Below, one piece after another: positions 24,149 through 33,592 of a stretch of DNA of 64,000 bases. Position numbers and translations under genes: made by a program. The first letter of the stretch is position 1; every line of letters begins with the position of its first letter. The DNA is from DATKNA01 sp963755755 (GTDB lineage: Bacteria > Actinomycetota > Actinomycetes > Actinomycetales > Kineosporiaceae), in the NCBI GenBank assembly GCA_963755755.1, contig CAVWLJ010000010.1, forward strand, positions 372,001 to 436,000. The letters run 5' to 3'. Below the pieces are notes generated by a model, which worked only from the letters and a program-made list of their open reading frames with translations, did not search any database and was not told the origin of the DNA.

Positions 24149-25213
24149 ATGGCCGTCGTCACGATGCGCCAGCTCCTCGAGAGCGGCGTCCACTTCGGGC
24201 ACCAGACCCGGCGCTGGAACCCCAAGATGAAGCGCTTCATCTTCACGGAGCGCAACGGCATCTACATCATCGACCTGCAGCAGTCGCTGTCGTTCATCGA
24301 CCGCGCCTACGACTTCATCAAGGAGACCGTCGCCCACGGCGGCACGATCCTCTTCGTCGGCACCAAGAAGCAGGCCCAGGAGCCCGTCGCCGAGCAGGCG
24401 ACCCGGGTGGGCATGCCCTACGTCAACCAGCGCTGGCTGGGCGGCATGCTGACCAACTTCTCCACGGTCTCCAAGCGGCTGCAGCGGCTCAAGGAGCTCG
24501 ACGAGATCGACTTCGACGACGTCGCCAAGAGCGGCATGACGAAGAAGGAGCTGCTCGTCCTGCGCCGCGAGCGGGACAAGCTCGAGCGCACGCTCGGCGG
24601 GATCCGCGACATGAGCCGCGTCCCGAGCGCCGTCTGGATCGTGGACACGAAGAAGGAGCACCTCGCGGTCGACGAGGCGCGCAAGCTCGGCATCCCGGTC
24701 GTCGCGATCCTCGACACGAACTGCGACCCGGACGAGGTCGACTACAAGATCCCGGGCAACGACGACGCGATCCGGTCGGTCACGCTGCTGACGCGCGTGG
24801 TCGCGGACGCCGTGGCCGACGGCCTCATGTCCCGCTCGCGCGGCGGCGACGTGAAGCCGGAGAGCGGCACCGTCGCGGGTGACGAGCCGCTGCCCGAGTG
24901 GGAGCGCGAGTTGCTCGCCGGCCAGGCCGAGGCTCCTGCGAGCCGAGGCCGTCGAGGCCCGCGCCCGGCCGAGACTGCCGAGCCCGCCGAGACTGCCGAG
25001 CCCGCCGAGCCCACCGAGCCCACGCCGGCCGAGAACGCCTCCCTGGACGACGCCGCCCTCGCGGGCGTCGGGGTGGAGACCACGGCGGACGAGGAGATCG
25101 GCGCGCTGATCGAGCCGATCGCGACCGACGCCATCACGCCGGACGGCGTGCCGGCCGGCGACGCGGTCGAGGCCGTCGACACGGTGGAAGCCGAAGCCGG
25201 GTCCCAGGCCTGA
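24149..25213 (+). CDS. rpsB: 30S ribosomal protein S2 with long acidic tail
   Basis: S2 binds the 30S subunit near the platform and helps recruit S1. The S2 core fills residues 1 to about 235: MRQLLESGVHFGHQTRRWNP, RNGIYIIDLQQSL, LFVGTKKQAQEPV, YVNQRWLGGMLTNFSTV, IVDTKKEHLAVDEARKLGIP, DTNCDPDEVDYKIPGNDDAI. Beyond it lies a tail of about 110 residues rich in Ala, Glu, Pro, Thr and Asp, including AETAEPAETAEPAEPTEP. Actinobacterial S2 proteins often have such tails, but 354 residues is at the long end. ATG 8 bases after AGGAGG. tsf follows after 63 bases, the usual order. Confidence 0.97.
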   Translation: MAVVTMRQLLESGVHFGHQTRRWNPKMKRFIFTERNGIYIIDLQQSLSFIDRAYDFIKETVAHGGTILFVGTKKQAQEPVAEQATRVGMPYVNQRWLGGMLTNFSTVSKRLQRLKELDEIDFDDVAKSGMTKKELLVLRRERDKLERTLGGIRDMSRVPSAVWIVDTKKEHLAVDEARKLGIPVVAILDTNCDPDEVDYKIPGNDDAIRSVTLLTRVVADAVADGLMSRSRGGDVKPESGTVAGDEPLPEWERELLAGQAEAPASRGRRGPRPAETAEPAETAEPAEPTEPTPAENASLDDAALAGVGVETTADEEIGALIEPIATDAITPDGVPAGDAVEAVDTVEAEAGSQA

Positions 25214-25276
25214 GCGGCCGCGCCCGACGGCGCCTAACCGCACCACAGACACGACACGGAGAAGAGAGACAGCACG

Positions 25277-26107
25277 ATGGCGAACTTCAGCGCCGCCGAC
25301 GTCAAGCGGCTGCGTGACCAGACCGGCGCCGGGATGATGGACTGCAAGAACGCCCTGGCCGAGGCCGAGGGCGACTTCGACAAGGCCACCGAGCTCCTGC
25401 GCATCAAGGGTGCCGCGAAGGCCGCGAAGCGGGACGCCGGCCGCACCACGAGTGCGGGCCTCGTCGGCGCGAGCGTCGACGGCGGCGTGGGCACGCTGGT
25501 CGAGATCAACAGCGAGACGGACTTCGTCGCCAAGAGCGAGCCGTTCATCCAGCTCGCCGACCGGGTCCTGGACCAGGCGGTCAAGATCGGGGCGACGGAC
25601 GTCGAGACGCTGCTGGGCAGCGAGATCGAGCCGGGCAAGACGGTCCGCGATCTGCTCACCGAGGCGAACGCCACCATCGGCGAGAAGATCGAGATCCGCC
25701 GGGTGGCGCGCCTCGAGGCCCCGCAGGTCGTGAGCTACCTGCACCGGACGAGCCCGGACCTGCCGCCGCAGATCGGCGTCCTGCTCGCCACGGACGCGGA
25801 CAGCGCCGTCGCCAAGGACGTCGCGATGCACATCGCCGCGATGCAGCCGGCCTACCTCACCCGGGACGAGGTCCCCGCGGACGTCGTGGCCAGCGAGCGG
25901 CGCATCGCGGAGGAGACGGCCCGCGAGGAGGGCAAGCCCGAGCAGGCCATGCCGCGGATCGTCGAGGGCCGGGTCAACGGCTTCTTCAAGGACAACGTGC
26001 TGCTCGAGCAGCCGTTCGCCAAGGAGAACAAGAAGACCGTCCAGCAGGTCCTCAAGGAGGCCGGCATCAACGCGACCGGCTTCGCGCGGTTCAAGGTCGG
26101 CGCTTGA
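25277..26107 (+). CDS. tsf: Elongation factor Ts
   Basis: Nucleotide-exchange factor for EF-Tu. 276 residues: UBA-like N-terminus with VKRLRDQTGAGMMDCKNAL (about 9-27), the conserved ETDFVAKSEPF (about 77-87) at the EF-Tu interface, and two core subdomains ending ATGFARFKVGA. Length normal. The ATG is preceded by a purine-rich AGAAGAGAGA site. It is the second gene of an rpsB-tsf unit; the strong hairpin 6 bases after the stop would end that transcript before pyrH. No anomalies. Confidence 0.97.
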   Translation: MANFSAADVKRLRDQTGAGMMDCKNALAEAEGDFDKATELLRIKGAAKAAKRDAGRTTSAGLVGASVDGGVGTLVEINSETDFVAKSEPFIQLADRVLDQAVKIGATDVETLLGSEIEPGKTVRDLLTEANATIGEKIEIRRVARLEAPQVVSYLHRTSPDLPPQIGVLLATDADSAVAKDVAMHIAAMQPAYLTRDEVPADVVASERRIAEETAREEGKPEQAMPRIVEGRVNGFFKDNVLLEQPFAKENKKTVQQVLKEAGINATGFARFKVGA

Positions 26108-26113
26108 CCTACC

Positions 26114-26153
26114 GCCACGGCGCCCGGACCCCTCAGGGTCCGGGCGCCGTGGC
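26114..26153 (+). terminator. Strong hairpin terminator after tsf
   Basis: Perfect 18-bp arms (26114-26131, 26136-26153) with a CTCA tetraloop, starting 6 bases after the tsf stop. No T tract, as usual for these genomes. Confidence 0.85.
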
Positions 26154-26312
26154 ACATCCGGACGGGTGTTGCGCCGGGCGGGTCTCCCGCGCCGACGGGG
26201 CGCCCCCGGGACCCCCTGATTGGGGCACACTGATCGGTGGCCGGATCCGGAACCGCAGGCGACTGCAGGGCGACGAGCCGACAAGCGGCCGGCGACGAGG
26301 GGAGACGCCAGG

Positions 26313-27128
26313 GTGGACGTAACGACGGGGGCCGAGTTGGTGATCGACGTCGACGAAGCGGTAGGAGTCGAGCCGGACATGACGAGCAGCCCCGAGCCCG
26401 AGCCGGGGGAGCCACGCCCGCGGTACGGCCGGGTGCTCCTCAAGCTCTCCGGCGAGGTGTTCGGCAACGGCAACCTGGGCGTCGACCCGGACGTCGTGGC
26501 GCGGCTCGCCGGGCAGATCGCGCAGGTCGTGCGTGAGGGCATCCAGGTGGCCGTCGTGGTCGGAGGAGGCAACTTCTTCCGCGGTGCGGAGCTCTCCCAG
26601 CGCGGCTTCGACCGGGCCCGGGCCGACTACATGGGCATGCTCGGGACCGTTATGAACTGCCTGGCACTCCAGGACTTCCTCGAGCAGCGAGGGGTCGACA
26701 CCCGGGTGCAGACCGCCATCACGATGGGGCAGGTCGCCGAGCCGTACATCCCGCGCCGCGCGATCCGACACCTCGAGAAGGGCCGCGTCGTGATCTTCGG
26801 AGCGGGGCTCGGGGCCCCGTACTTCTCCACGGACACCACTGCCGTCCAGCGCGCGCTGGAGATCAAGGCGGAGGTCGTCCTCATGAGCAAGAACGGCGTC
26901 GACGGTGTCTACACCGCCGACCCGCGAGTGGACCCGACCGCCCGCAAGCTCGAGCACATCGCGTACGCCGACGCGCTCCGGCAGCGACTCAAGGTCCTGG
27001 ACTCGACCGCCTTCAGCTTGTGCATGGACAACAAGCTCTCCATGATCGTGTTCGGCGTGGAGGGCGAGGGGAACGTGGCGCGGGCCATCAGGGGTGAGAG
27101 GATCGGCACGCTCGTCACGGCCGGTTAA
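26313..27128 (+). CDS. pyrH: UMP kinase
   Basis: Phosphorylates UMP to UDP in pyrimidine synthesis. 271 residues: an acidic N-terminal extension of about 45 residues, then the amino-acid-kinase fold with RVLLKLSGEVFG (about 48-59), VVVGGGNFFRG, RADYMGMLGTVMN, TAITMGQVAEPY, VIFGAGLGAPYFSTDTTA, MSKNGVDGVYTADPR and LKVLDSTAFSLC. GTG 26313 has GGGGAGA about 8 bases upstream; ATG 26379 would give the bare domain. It lies after the tsf terminator with its own 160-base upstream region, and frr follows after 69 bases. Confidence 0.95.
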   Translation: MDVTTGAELVIDVDEAVGVEPDMTSSPEPEPGEPRPRYGRVLLKLSGEVFGNGNLGVDPDVVARLAGQIAQVVREGIQVAVVVGGGNFFRGAELSQRGFDRARADYMGMLGTVMNCLALQDFLEQRGVDTRVQTAITMGQVAEPYIPRRAIRHLEKGRVVIFGAGLGAPYFSTDTTAVQRALEIKAEVVLMSKNGVDGVYTADPRVDPTARKLEHIAYADALRQRLKVLDSTAFSLCMDNKLSMIVFGVEGEGNVARAIRGERIGTLVTAG

Positions 27129-27197
27129 CGGCCGCCCGACGGGGCACGAGGCGAGGTGCAGGCCAGCCGAACGCGAGTGGGCGACGAAGGAGCGACG

Positions 27198-27755
27198 GTG
27201 ATCGACGAGACCCTCCTCGAGGCCGAGGAGAAGATGGAGAAGGCGGTGGACGTCGCGAAGGACGACTTCGCGGCCATCCGTACCGGCCGCGCCACCCCGG
27301 CGCTGTTCAGCAAGATCCTTGTCGACTACTACGGGTCTCCGACCCCGCTGCAGCAGCTGGCCTCCTTCCAGACGCCGGAGGCCCGGACGGTGATCATCGC
27401 GCCGTACGACCGCAGCTCGATGGTCAACATCGAGAAGGCGATCCGGGACAGCGACCTCGGCGTGAACCCCACCGACGACGGGAACATCATCCGCGTCGTG
27501 CTCCCGCAGCTCACCGAGGAGCGCCGCAAGGACTACATCAAGCTGGCACGGCACAAGGCGGAGGACGCCCGGGTGTCCGTGCGCAACATCCGCCGCCGCG
27601 CCAAGGAGGAGCTCGACCGCATCGCCCGCGACGGCGAGGCCGGCGAGGACGAGGTCAACCGCGCGGAGAAGGAGCTCGAGCAGGTCACCAAGCGCCACGT
27701 CGACGTCATCGACGACCTGCTCAAGCACAAGGAAACCGAACTCCTCGAGGTATGA
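27198..27755 (+). CDS. frr: Ribosome recycling factor
   Basis: Splits post-termination ribosomes together with EF-G. 185 residues, the normal size: MEKAVDVAKDDFAAIRTGRA (helix I), YYGSPTPLQQLASF (domain II), PYDRSSMVNIEKAIRDSDLG, PTDDGNIIRVVLPQLTEERR and the long C-terminal helices. GTG 27198 follows AAGGAG at 27187-27192. A candidate start for the next coding region stands 3 bases after the stop, so translation is probably coupled to the cdsA region. Confidence 0.97.
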   Translation: MIDETLLEAEEKMEKAVDVAKDDFAAIRTGRATPALFSKILVDYYGSPTPLQQLASFQTPEARTVIIAPYDRSSMVNIEKAIRDSDLGVNPTDDGNIIRVVLPQLTEERRKDYIKLARHKAEDARVSVRNIRRRAKEELDRIARDGEAGEDEVNRAEKELEQVTKRHVDVIDDLLKHKETELLEV

Positions 27756-27758
27756 CCC

Positions 27759-29537
27759 GTGAGTGACGCGTCCCCCGCATCTCCCGAGCCGCTGCGCCGC
27801 CGGCGGTCCCGGGACCGTGCCGCCGGGACGGGCGAGGACGACTCCTGGGCCCACCTCGTGGGCCTGGGCCGCCCCTGGGACACCGGCACGTATCAGCCCG
27901 AGGTCCCGATGCCACTTCCTCCGGCCGACGCCGAGAGCGGCCGGACGGCGCCCCCGTCACGCCGTGACCGGGCGCGGGACCAGGCGACCGACGAGCCGCT
28001 GAGCCGGCGTGCCGCCCGCCGCCGCGAGGCGGAGTCCGAGCTTCCGGCCGACGATGTCGCACCCGCCACCCCCGATCCCGGGCTCCACGGCGACTCCGGC
28101 ACGCCGACCGGCGGGATGCCGCTGCGCCCCTGGTGGGCCGCGTCGCGGGGTCCCGCCACGGACGGGTTCCCGGCGCCCACCCCGCTGGTCCCGCCCGCGA
28201 CACCGCCCGTGGCCGCCGAGCGCGCCGAGCCCGCCGCCGACGTGCCCGCCGCCTTCCTGCGGCAGGAGCCTGCCGGCGCCTCCCGTCGCGCCGGAACCGT
28301 CGCCGCCGCCCGAGGCCCTCCTCACCGAGCCGCAGGTCAACCCGTGGCCGGGCCAGGTACGCCCCGCGCTGCCGTCGACCGGCGCCGGCGTGCGGCAGGG
28401 CCCGGCCCAGCGCACCTCGGACGTCACCGGTTCGTGGACGCGCTCGGACCCCACGTCCGAGCCGGCGCCGCTCGAGGTCGCGCTGCCCGCCGACGTCGCG
28501 TTCCCCGCCGAGGTCGTGCTCCCGGTCGCCCCTGTTCCCGCCGCCGGTCCGCCGACCGGCCCGCTGGCGGGGACATCGCCCGGGGCATGGACGGGTCCAC
28601 TGAGTCTGTCGCACGGGCATGCGGGGGAGGACCGTCCGGTCTTCGCCGGGCCGGTCCTGCCCGCTCCCGAGCTGCCCGGTCCGGTGCTCCCGGGTGTCGA
28701 GGCCGTTCCCGCCGCGCCGTCGCAACCGGCCTCGGCAGGCGAGGTGACAGCCGAGTCCGCCCCCGCGGCCGCCGCCGATGACGCGCCGCCGCGCCCGCGC
28801 CGCCGCCGCGCCGGCTCCCGCCGCACCGGCTCCCGCCGGACCGGCTTCCGACGCAACGGCGTCCCCCGCCACAGCAGACTCCGGAGCGGCCGGGACAGTG
28901 GAGTCCGCCACCGGGACGCTCTACGTCCCGACCACCGGCGCTGCCGGCGCCGCCCCGAAGACGGACGTGCGGATCGTGCCCGTCGCGGCGGTCGCCCCGG
29001 GCGGTTCTGCGCCCACGCTGCAGCGGCGCAGGCTCGCCGCCGCACCCACCCGCTTCCCCTCGCTCGGCCCGAGCGGGGATGTCGTCGAAGCCGACCCCGT
29101 CGACTCCGGTTCACGCAGGGAGGCGACCGGACGCCGTCCGGCGCCGTTGTTCCCCGAACCGTCCCAGCAGGAGCTCCCCGAAACGTCGACGATCACGACG
29201 TCCCGGCGTGGGCGCCGTCCCGCTCCGGCCGGCGCGACCCCGGCAACCGGCGTCCCCGCGCTGCCCGTCGTCTCCGGCCCTGCCACGGGTGAGTTCGGCA
29301 GCGGCGGCCTCGCCCTTCCCGGTCTCGCGCCCGGCCTCCCGGCTGCGGCCGCCGGTACCGCTGGTGCGCTCGGAGCCGCGGCCGGCGGGTTGCTCGGCGG
29401 CCATGCCACCGCTCCGGCGGCCGGTGCCGCGGCGGCCGGCGCCGCGGGCGCCGGAACCCTCGACGTCATCGCCGGGCCTCGGCCGTGCCGGCCGAGCGGC
29501 CCGGCGGCCGGACCCCGCACGCTCCCGGGGCCGCTCC
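27759..29537 (+). CDS. Pro/Ala-rich low-complexity coding segment, probably the N-terminal extension of CdsA (three frame changes)
   Basis: A GTG 3 bases after frr opens SDASPASPEPLRRRRSRDRA. Sequence of the same character (Pro, Ala, Val, acidic patches, no predicted fold) continues to CdsA but in successive frames: the first to about 28262, the second (EPSPPPEALLTEPQVNPWPG, VFAGPVLPAPELPGPVLPGV) to about 28790, the third (GTVESATGTLYVPTTGAAGA, ITTSRRGRRPAPAGATPATG) to about 29470, then back to the first. Each step is +1. Corrected, it would give CdsA an extension of about 600 residues, far longer than the short extensions normal in actinobacteria. It could instead be a separate gene ending before CdsA. 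No domain is recognised. Confidence 0.5.
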
Positions 29538-30722
29538 ATGCCCCGGACGCCGCTGCGGGCGGTGGACGACGCCGACGACGACCGGCCCACCTGGACCATC
29601 GCTGCCGTACCGGTGCGTGAGCCGGCCGCAGCGGGGCGGGAGGAGACGCCGTCGCCGCGGCGCTCCGCACGGACCGCTGACAGCTCCCTCGGCCCGACGG
29701 TGCCGGACGACCCGGCGACGGGTGCCGACGGCCCGGCCGATGAGACCGCAGTGACCCGCCCGGTCCGGCCCACGGCGGAGCCGACCGGGGGAGCATCCGG
29801 CGACGGCCCGGATGCCACACCGCGCTTCTCCCCGCGCCGCGCCGCACGCACCGGACAGACGGGGGAGACCCCGCCGGTGGCGCTCGCCGCCGTCCCCGCG
29901 GCGAGCCCCGGCCGGGCCGGCCGGAACCTGCCCGCGGCCGTCGGTGTCGGCGTCGCTCTCGCCGGGCTGGTGCTGGCCTCGCTGCTCGTCCGCAAGGAGG
30001 CGTTCGTCCTCGTCATCACGGCGGCGATCCTCGTGGCGCTGTGGGAGCTCACCGGCGCGCTGCGGACGAAGCGGATCGAGGTCCCGGTCGTCCCGCTCGG
30101 CGTCGGCGCGCTCGGCATGCTCGTCTCGGCGTTCGTCGCCGGCGAGGACGGCCTGCTGGTGTCGTTCGCGTTGACCGCCTTCGGCGTCCTGCTCTGGCGG
30201 ATCATCGACGGGCACGACGGGGCGACCCGGGACGTCGCCGCCGCGGTGTTCGTCGCCGCGTACGTCCCGTTCCTCGCCGGGTTCGCTCTGCTCATGCTGG
30301 CCATGCCGGACGGCGCGCTGCGGGTGCTCACCTTCATCGCGGTGACCGTGAGCAACGACATCGGCGGCTACGCCACCGGCGTCCTCGCCGGCCGGCACCC
30401 GATGGCGCCCACGATCAGCCCGAAGAAGTCGTGGGAGGGCATGGCCGGTTCGATGGTCCTGTGCATGGTGGTGGGTGCCGCGACCGTGCATTACCTGCTG
30501 GACGGCTCGATCCTCGCCGGGCTCGCCGTCGGCGCGGCCGCCGCGATCACCGCCACCATCGGGGACCTCTCCGAGTCGCTCATCAAGCGCGACCTCGGGA
30601 TCAAGGACATGGGCAACCTGCTGCCCGGCCACGGCGGGATCATGGACCGGCTCGACTCGCTCCTGCCGACCGCTCCCGCGGCCTACCTGCTGCTGCTCCT
30701 GCTCGTTCCGGTCGTCCGCTAG
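29538..30722 (+). CDS. cdsA: Phosphatidate cytidylyltransferase
   Basis: Makes CDP-diacylglycerol from phosphatidate and CTP, the precursor of phosphatidylglycerol, phosphatidylinositol and cardiolipin. About eight transmembrane helices from about residue 135 on; conserved blocks VSNDIGGYATGVLAGRHPM, ISPKKSWEGMAGS and the family signature LSESLIKRDLGIKDMGNLLP followed by GHGGIMDRLDSL. ATG 29538 (MPRTPLRAVDDADDDRPTW) is the last reasonable start before the enzyme and gives 394 residues, but the same frame continues upstream and the true start may be at 27759. A perfect palindrome after the stop separates it from the convergent phosphoketolase gene. Confidence 0.9.
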   Translation: MPRTPLRAVDDADDDRPTWTIAAVPVREPAAAGREETPSPRRSARTADSSLGPTVPDDPATGADGPADETAVTRPVRPTAEPTGGASGDGPDATPRFSPRRAARTGQTGETPPVALAAVPAASPGRAGRNLPAAVGVGVALAGLVLASLLVRKEAFVLVITAAILVALWELTGALRTKRIEVPVVPLGVGALGMLVSAFVAGEDGLLVSFALTAFGVLLWRIIDGHDGATRDVAAAVFVAAYVPFLAGFALLMLAMPDGALRVLTFIAVTVSNDIGGYATGVLAGRHPMAPTISPKKSWEGMAGSMVLCMVVGAATVHYLLDGSILAGLAVGAAAAITATIGDLSESLIKRDLGIKDMGNLLPGHGGIMDRLDSLLPTAPAAYLLLLLLVPVVR

Positions 30723-30736
30723 CACCCGTCCGGCAC

Positions 30737-30774
30737 GGCGAAGGCCCGGTCCCGGCCGGGACCGGGCCTTCGCC
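30737..30774. terminator. 38-base perfect palindrome between convergent cdsA and xfp
   Basis: Two 19-base arms meet without a spacer (30737-30755, 30756-30774); in RNA the centre CGGCCG would open as the loop. It starts 15 bases after cdsA and ends 9 bases before the xfp stop, so it can terminate transcripts from both directions. Confidence 0.8.
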
Positions 30775-30782
30775 CTGCACGC

Positions 30783-33381
30783 TCAGACCGTGCGCGGGGG
30801 CCACGCCCAGGCGCGGACCTCGGGAAGGTCCTGGCCGTTCTCGCGGACGTAGATCTTGTGCTTGACCAGCTGGTCCTGGAGCTGCTGGCGGTAGTGCGCC
30901 GCGCGGTCGCCCAGCTCCGGCATCCGGTCGATCGCATCGATCGCCAGGTGGTACCGGTCGATCTCGTTGATCACGGCCATGTCGAACGGGGTCGTCGTCG
31001 TCCCCTCCTCCTTGTAGCCGCGCACGTGCATGTTGCCGTGGTTCTTGCGGCGGTACGTCAGCCGGTGGATCAGCCACGGGTACCCGTGATAGGCGAAGAT
31101 GACGGGCCGGTCCTCGGTGAAGAGCGCGTCGAACTCGACGTCCGAGAGGCCGTGCGGGTGCTCCCGCTCGTCCTGCAGCCGCATGAGGTCGACGACGTTC
31201 ACGAAACGGATCTTCAGGTCCGGGAAGAACCCGAGCAGGATGTCGACCGCCGCCAGCGCCTCCATCGTCGGGACGTCGCCGGCGCAGCCGAACACGACGT
31301 CCGGGCGTCTGCCCGCGGTCGGTGCTGGCCCACTCCCAGATCCCGATGCCCTTGGTGCAGTGGACGATCGCCTCGTCCATCGTCAGGTACTGCAGCTCGG
31401 GCTGCTTGCCCGCGACGATGACGTTGACGTAGTCCCGGCTGCGCAGGCAGTGGTCCGCGACCGAGAGCAGGGTGTTCGCGTCCGGCGGCAGGTAGACCCG
31501 GATGACCTCGGCCTTCTTGTTCACGACGTGATCGATGAACCCCGGGTCCTGATGGCTGAAGCCGTTGTGGTCCTGCCGCCACACGTGCGAGGTCAGCAGG
31601 TAGTTCAGCGAGGCGATCGGCTGCCGCCAGGGCAGCCGCCGCGTCGTCCGGAGCCACTTCGCGTGCTGGTTGAACATCGAGTCGACGATGTGGATGAAGG
31701 CCTCGTAGCAACTGAAGAAGCCGTGCCTGCCGGTGACCAGGTAACCCTCGAGCCAGCCCTCCAGGGTGTGCTCGGAGAGGATCTCCATGACCCGGCCGTC
31801 GACGCCGAGGTTGTCGTCACCCTCGACCATCCCCGCCTCCCAGGTCCGGGGAGTGGCCTGGAGCACGGCCTGCAGCCGGTTGGAGTTGTTCTCGTCCGGC
31901 GCGAAGACCCGGAAGTTCTTGTGCTTCAGGTTCTCCGTCATGACGTCGCGCAGGAACGTCCCGAGCACCTTCGTGGACTCCACGGCGCCGTTGCCGGGGT
32001 TCTCGACCTCGACCGCGTACGCGCGGAAGTCGGGCATCCGCAGGTCGCGGAGCAGCTCGCCGCCGTTGGCGTGCGGGTTGGCGCTCATCCGGCGGCGGCC
32101 CTTCGGCGTCAGCGCGCGGATCGCCTCGACCGGCTCGCCGTCGTCGGTGAAGAGCTCCTCCGGCCGGTAGGAGCGCATCCACTCCTCGAGTTGCTGCCGG
32201 TGCTCGGCGGAGGTCCGGGTGTCCGACAGCGGCACCTGGTGGGAGCGCCAGCTGCCTTCGGCCGGCTTCCCGTCGACCACCTTGGGGCCGGTCCAGCCCT
32301 TCGGCGAGCGAAGGATGATCATGGGCCAGCGGGGCCGCTCGACGACGCCCTCCTCGCGGGCCGCCCGCTGGATGTCGCGGATCGCGTCGAGGCTCTGGTC
32401 GAGCGCCCGCGCGAAGGCGTGCTGCATCTTCTCGTGGTCGCTGCCGCTGACGATGATCGGCTGGTAGCCGTACCCGACGAAGAGGTCGACGAGCTCGGCC
32501 TCGGGGATGCGGGCCAGCACCGTCGGATTGGCGATCTTGTACCCGTTGAGGTGCAGGATCGGCAGGACGGCGCCGTCCTCCTTCGGGTCCAGGAACTTGT
32601 TCGAGTGCCAGCTCGTGGCGAGCGGGCCCGTCTCGGCCTCGCCGTCCCCGACGACGCAGGCGACGACCAGGTCGGGGTTGTCGAACGCAGCGCCGTAGGC
32701 GTGGCTGACGGCGTAGCCGAGCTCGCCGCCCTCGTGGATCGAGCCCGGCGTCTCCGGAGCCACGTGCGAGGGCACGCCGCCGGGGAAGCTGAACTGCTTG
32801 AACAGCCGCTTCATCCCGGGCTCGTCCTGGGTCACGTCGCCGTAGATCTCGCTGTACGTGCCGTCGAGCCAGGCGCCGGCGACCGCCGCCGGCCCGCCGT
32901 GCCCGGGCCCGAAGACGTAGATCGCGTCGAGGTCGCGTTCGAGGATCGCGCGGTTCATGTGGGCGTAGATGAAGTTGAGGCCCGGCGTCGTGCCCCAGTG
33001 GCCGAGCAGCCGCGGCTTGACGTCCTCGGCCTGCAGCGGACGCCGCAGCATCGGGTTGTCGAGCAGGTAGATCTGCCCGACGGAGAGGTAGTTGGCCGCG
33101 CGCCACCACGTGGTGACCCGTTCGAGGTCCTCGGCGGAGAGGTAGGGCTCGACGTCCGTGTCCGTGTACCGGACGGCGACGCGCTGCGGGTCCGCCCCGT
33201 CGGTGGGTTGCTCGGGCGCCTGCTCCGGGGGCCGTGACGGCGAGCCGGCGGGGGTCTCGGCCGCGTCCTCCGCGTTGTCGTCGCCCGTGTCCGTGCCGGT
33301 CAGGCCTGCCGGGGCGGTGGTCACGCCGTCGGCGGGGTCGTCGCTGCGCGTCTCGTCGGTGGTGGTGGAGCCGTCGGCCAT
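30783..33381 (-). CDS. xfp: Xylulose-5-phosphate/fructose-6-phosphate phosphoketolase (one frame change)
   Basis: Thiamine-diphosphate enzyme that splits xylulose-5-P or fructose-6-P with phosphate to acetyl phosphate plus glyceraldehyde-3-P or erythrose-4-P. About 866 codons: an acidic, Thr/Pro-rich N-terminal extension of about 65 residues not typical of the family, then WWRAANYLSVGQIYLLDNP, GHWGTTPGLNFIYAHMNR, FGPGHGGPAAVAGAWLDGTY, CVVGDGEAETGPLATSWHSN (ThDP/Mg site), SHQVPLSD, FAPDENNSNRLQAVL, and the C-terminal VFGCAGDVPTMEALAAVDIL, FAYHGYPWLIHRLTYRR. The frame changes +1 near 31308 (an extra A in CAGACGCCC on the coding strand). ATG 33381 has GGGAGAGG upstream. No acetate kinase or phosphotransacetylase is nearby. 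Confidence 0.92.
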
Positions 33382-33592
33382 CGCTGTCCTCTCCCCGGGG
33401 CGGGTCTGCGGCGTGCCCGCCGTCCGTGGCTACGCTGCCACCCCCCGCGGGGTCAGCCAACGGCAGAAAGTCCCGACTCCGGGGGTCGCGCGGCGAACAG
33501 CGGGTGAACGCCGGGCCTCCTGCACACCCTGATCAGGCAGATCGGCGGGGCAGAGGGAATGCCTTCTCGCCGTGGGAGACTTGTCTCTTGTC

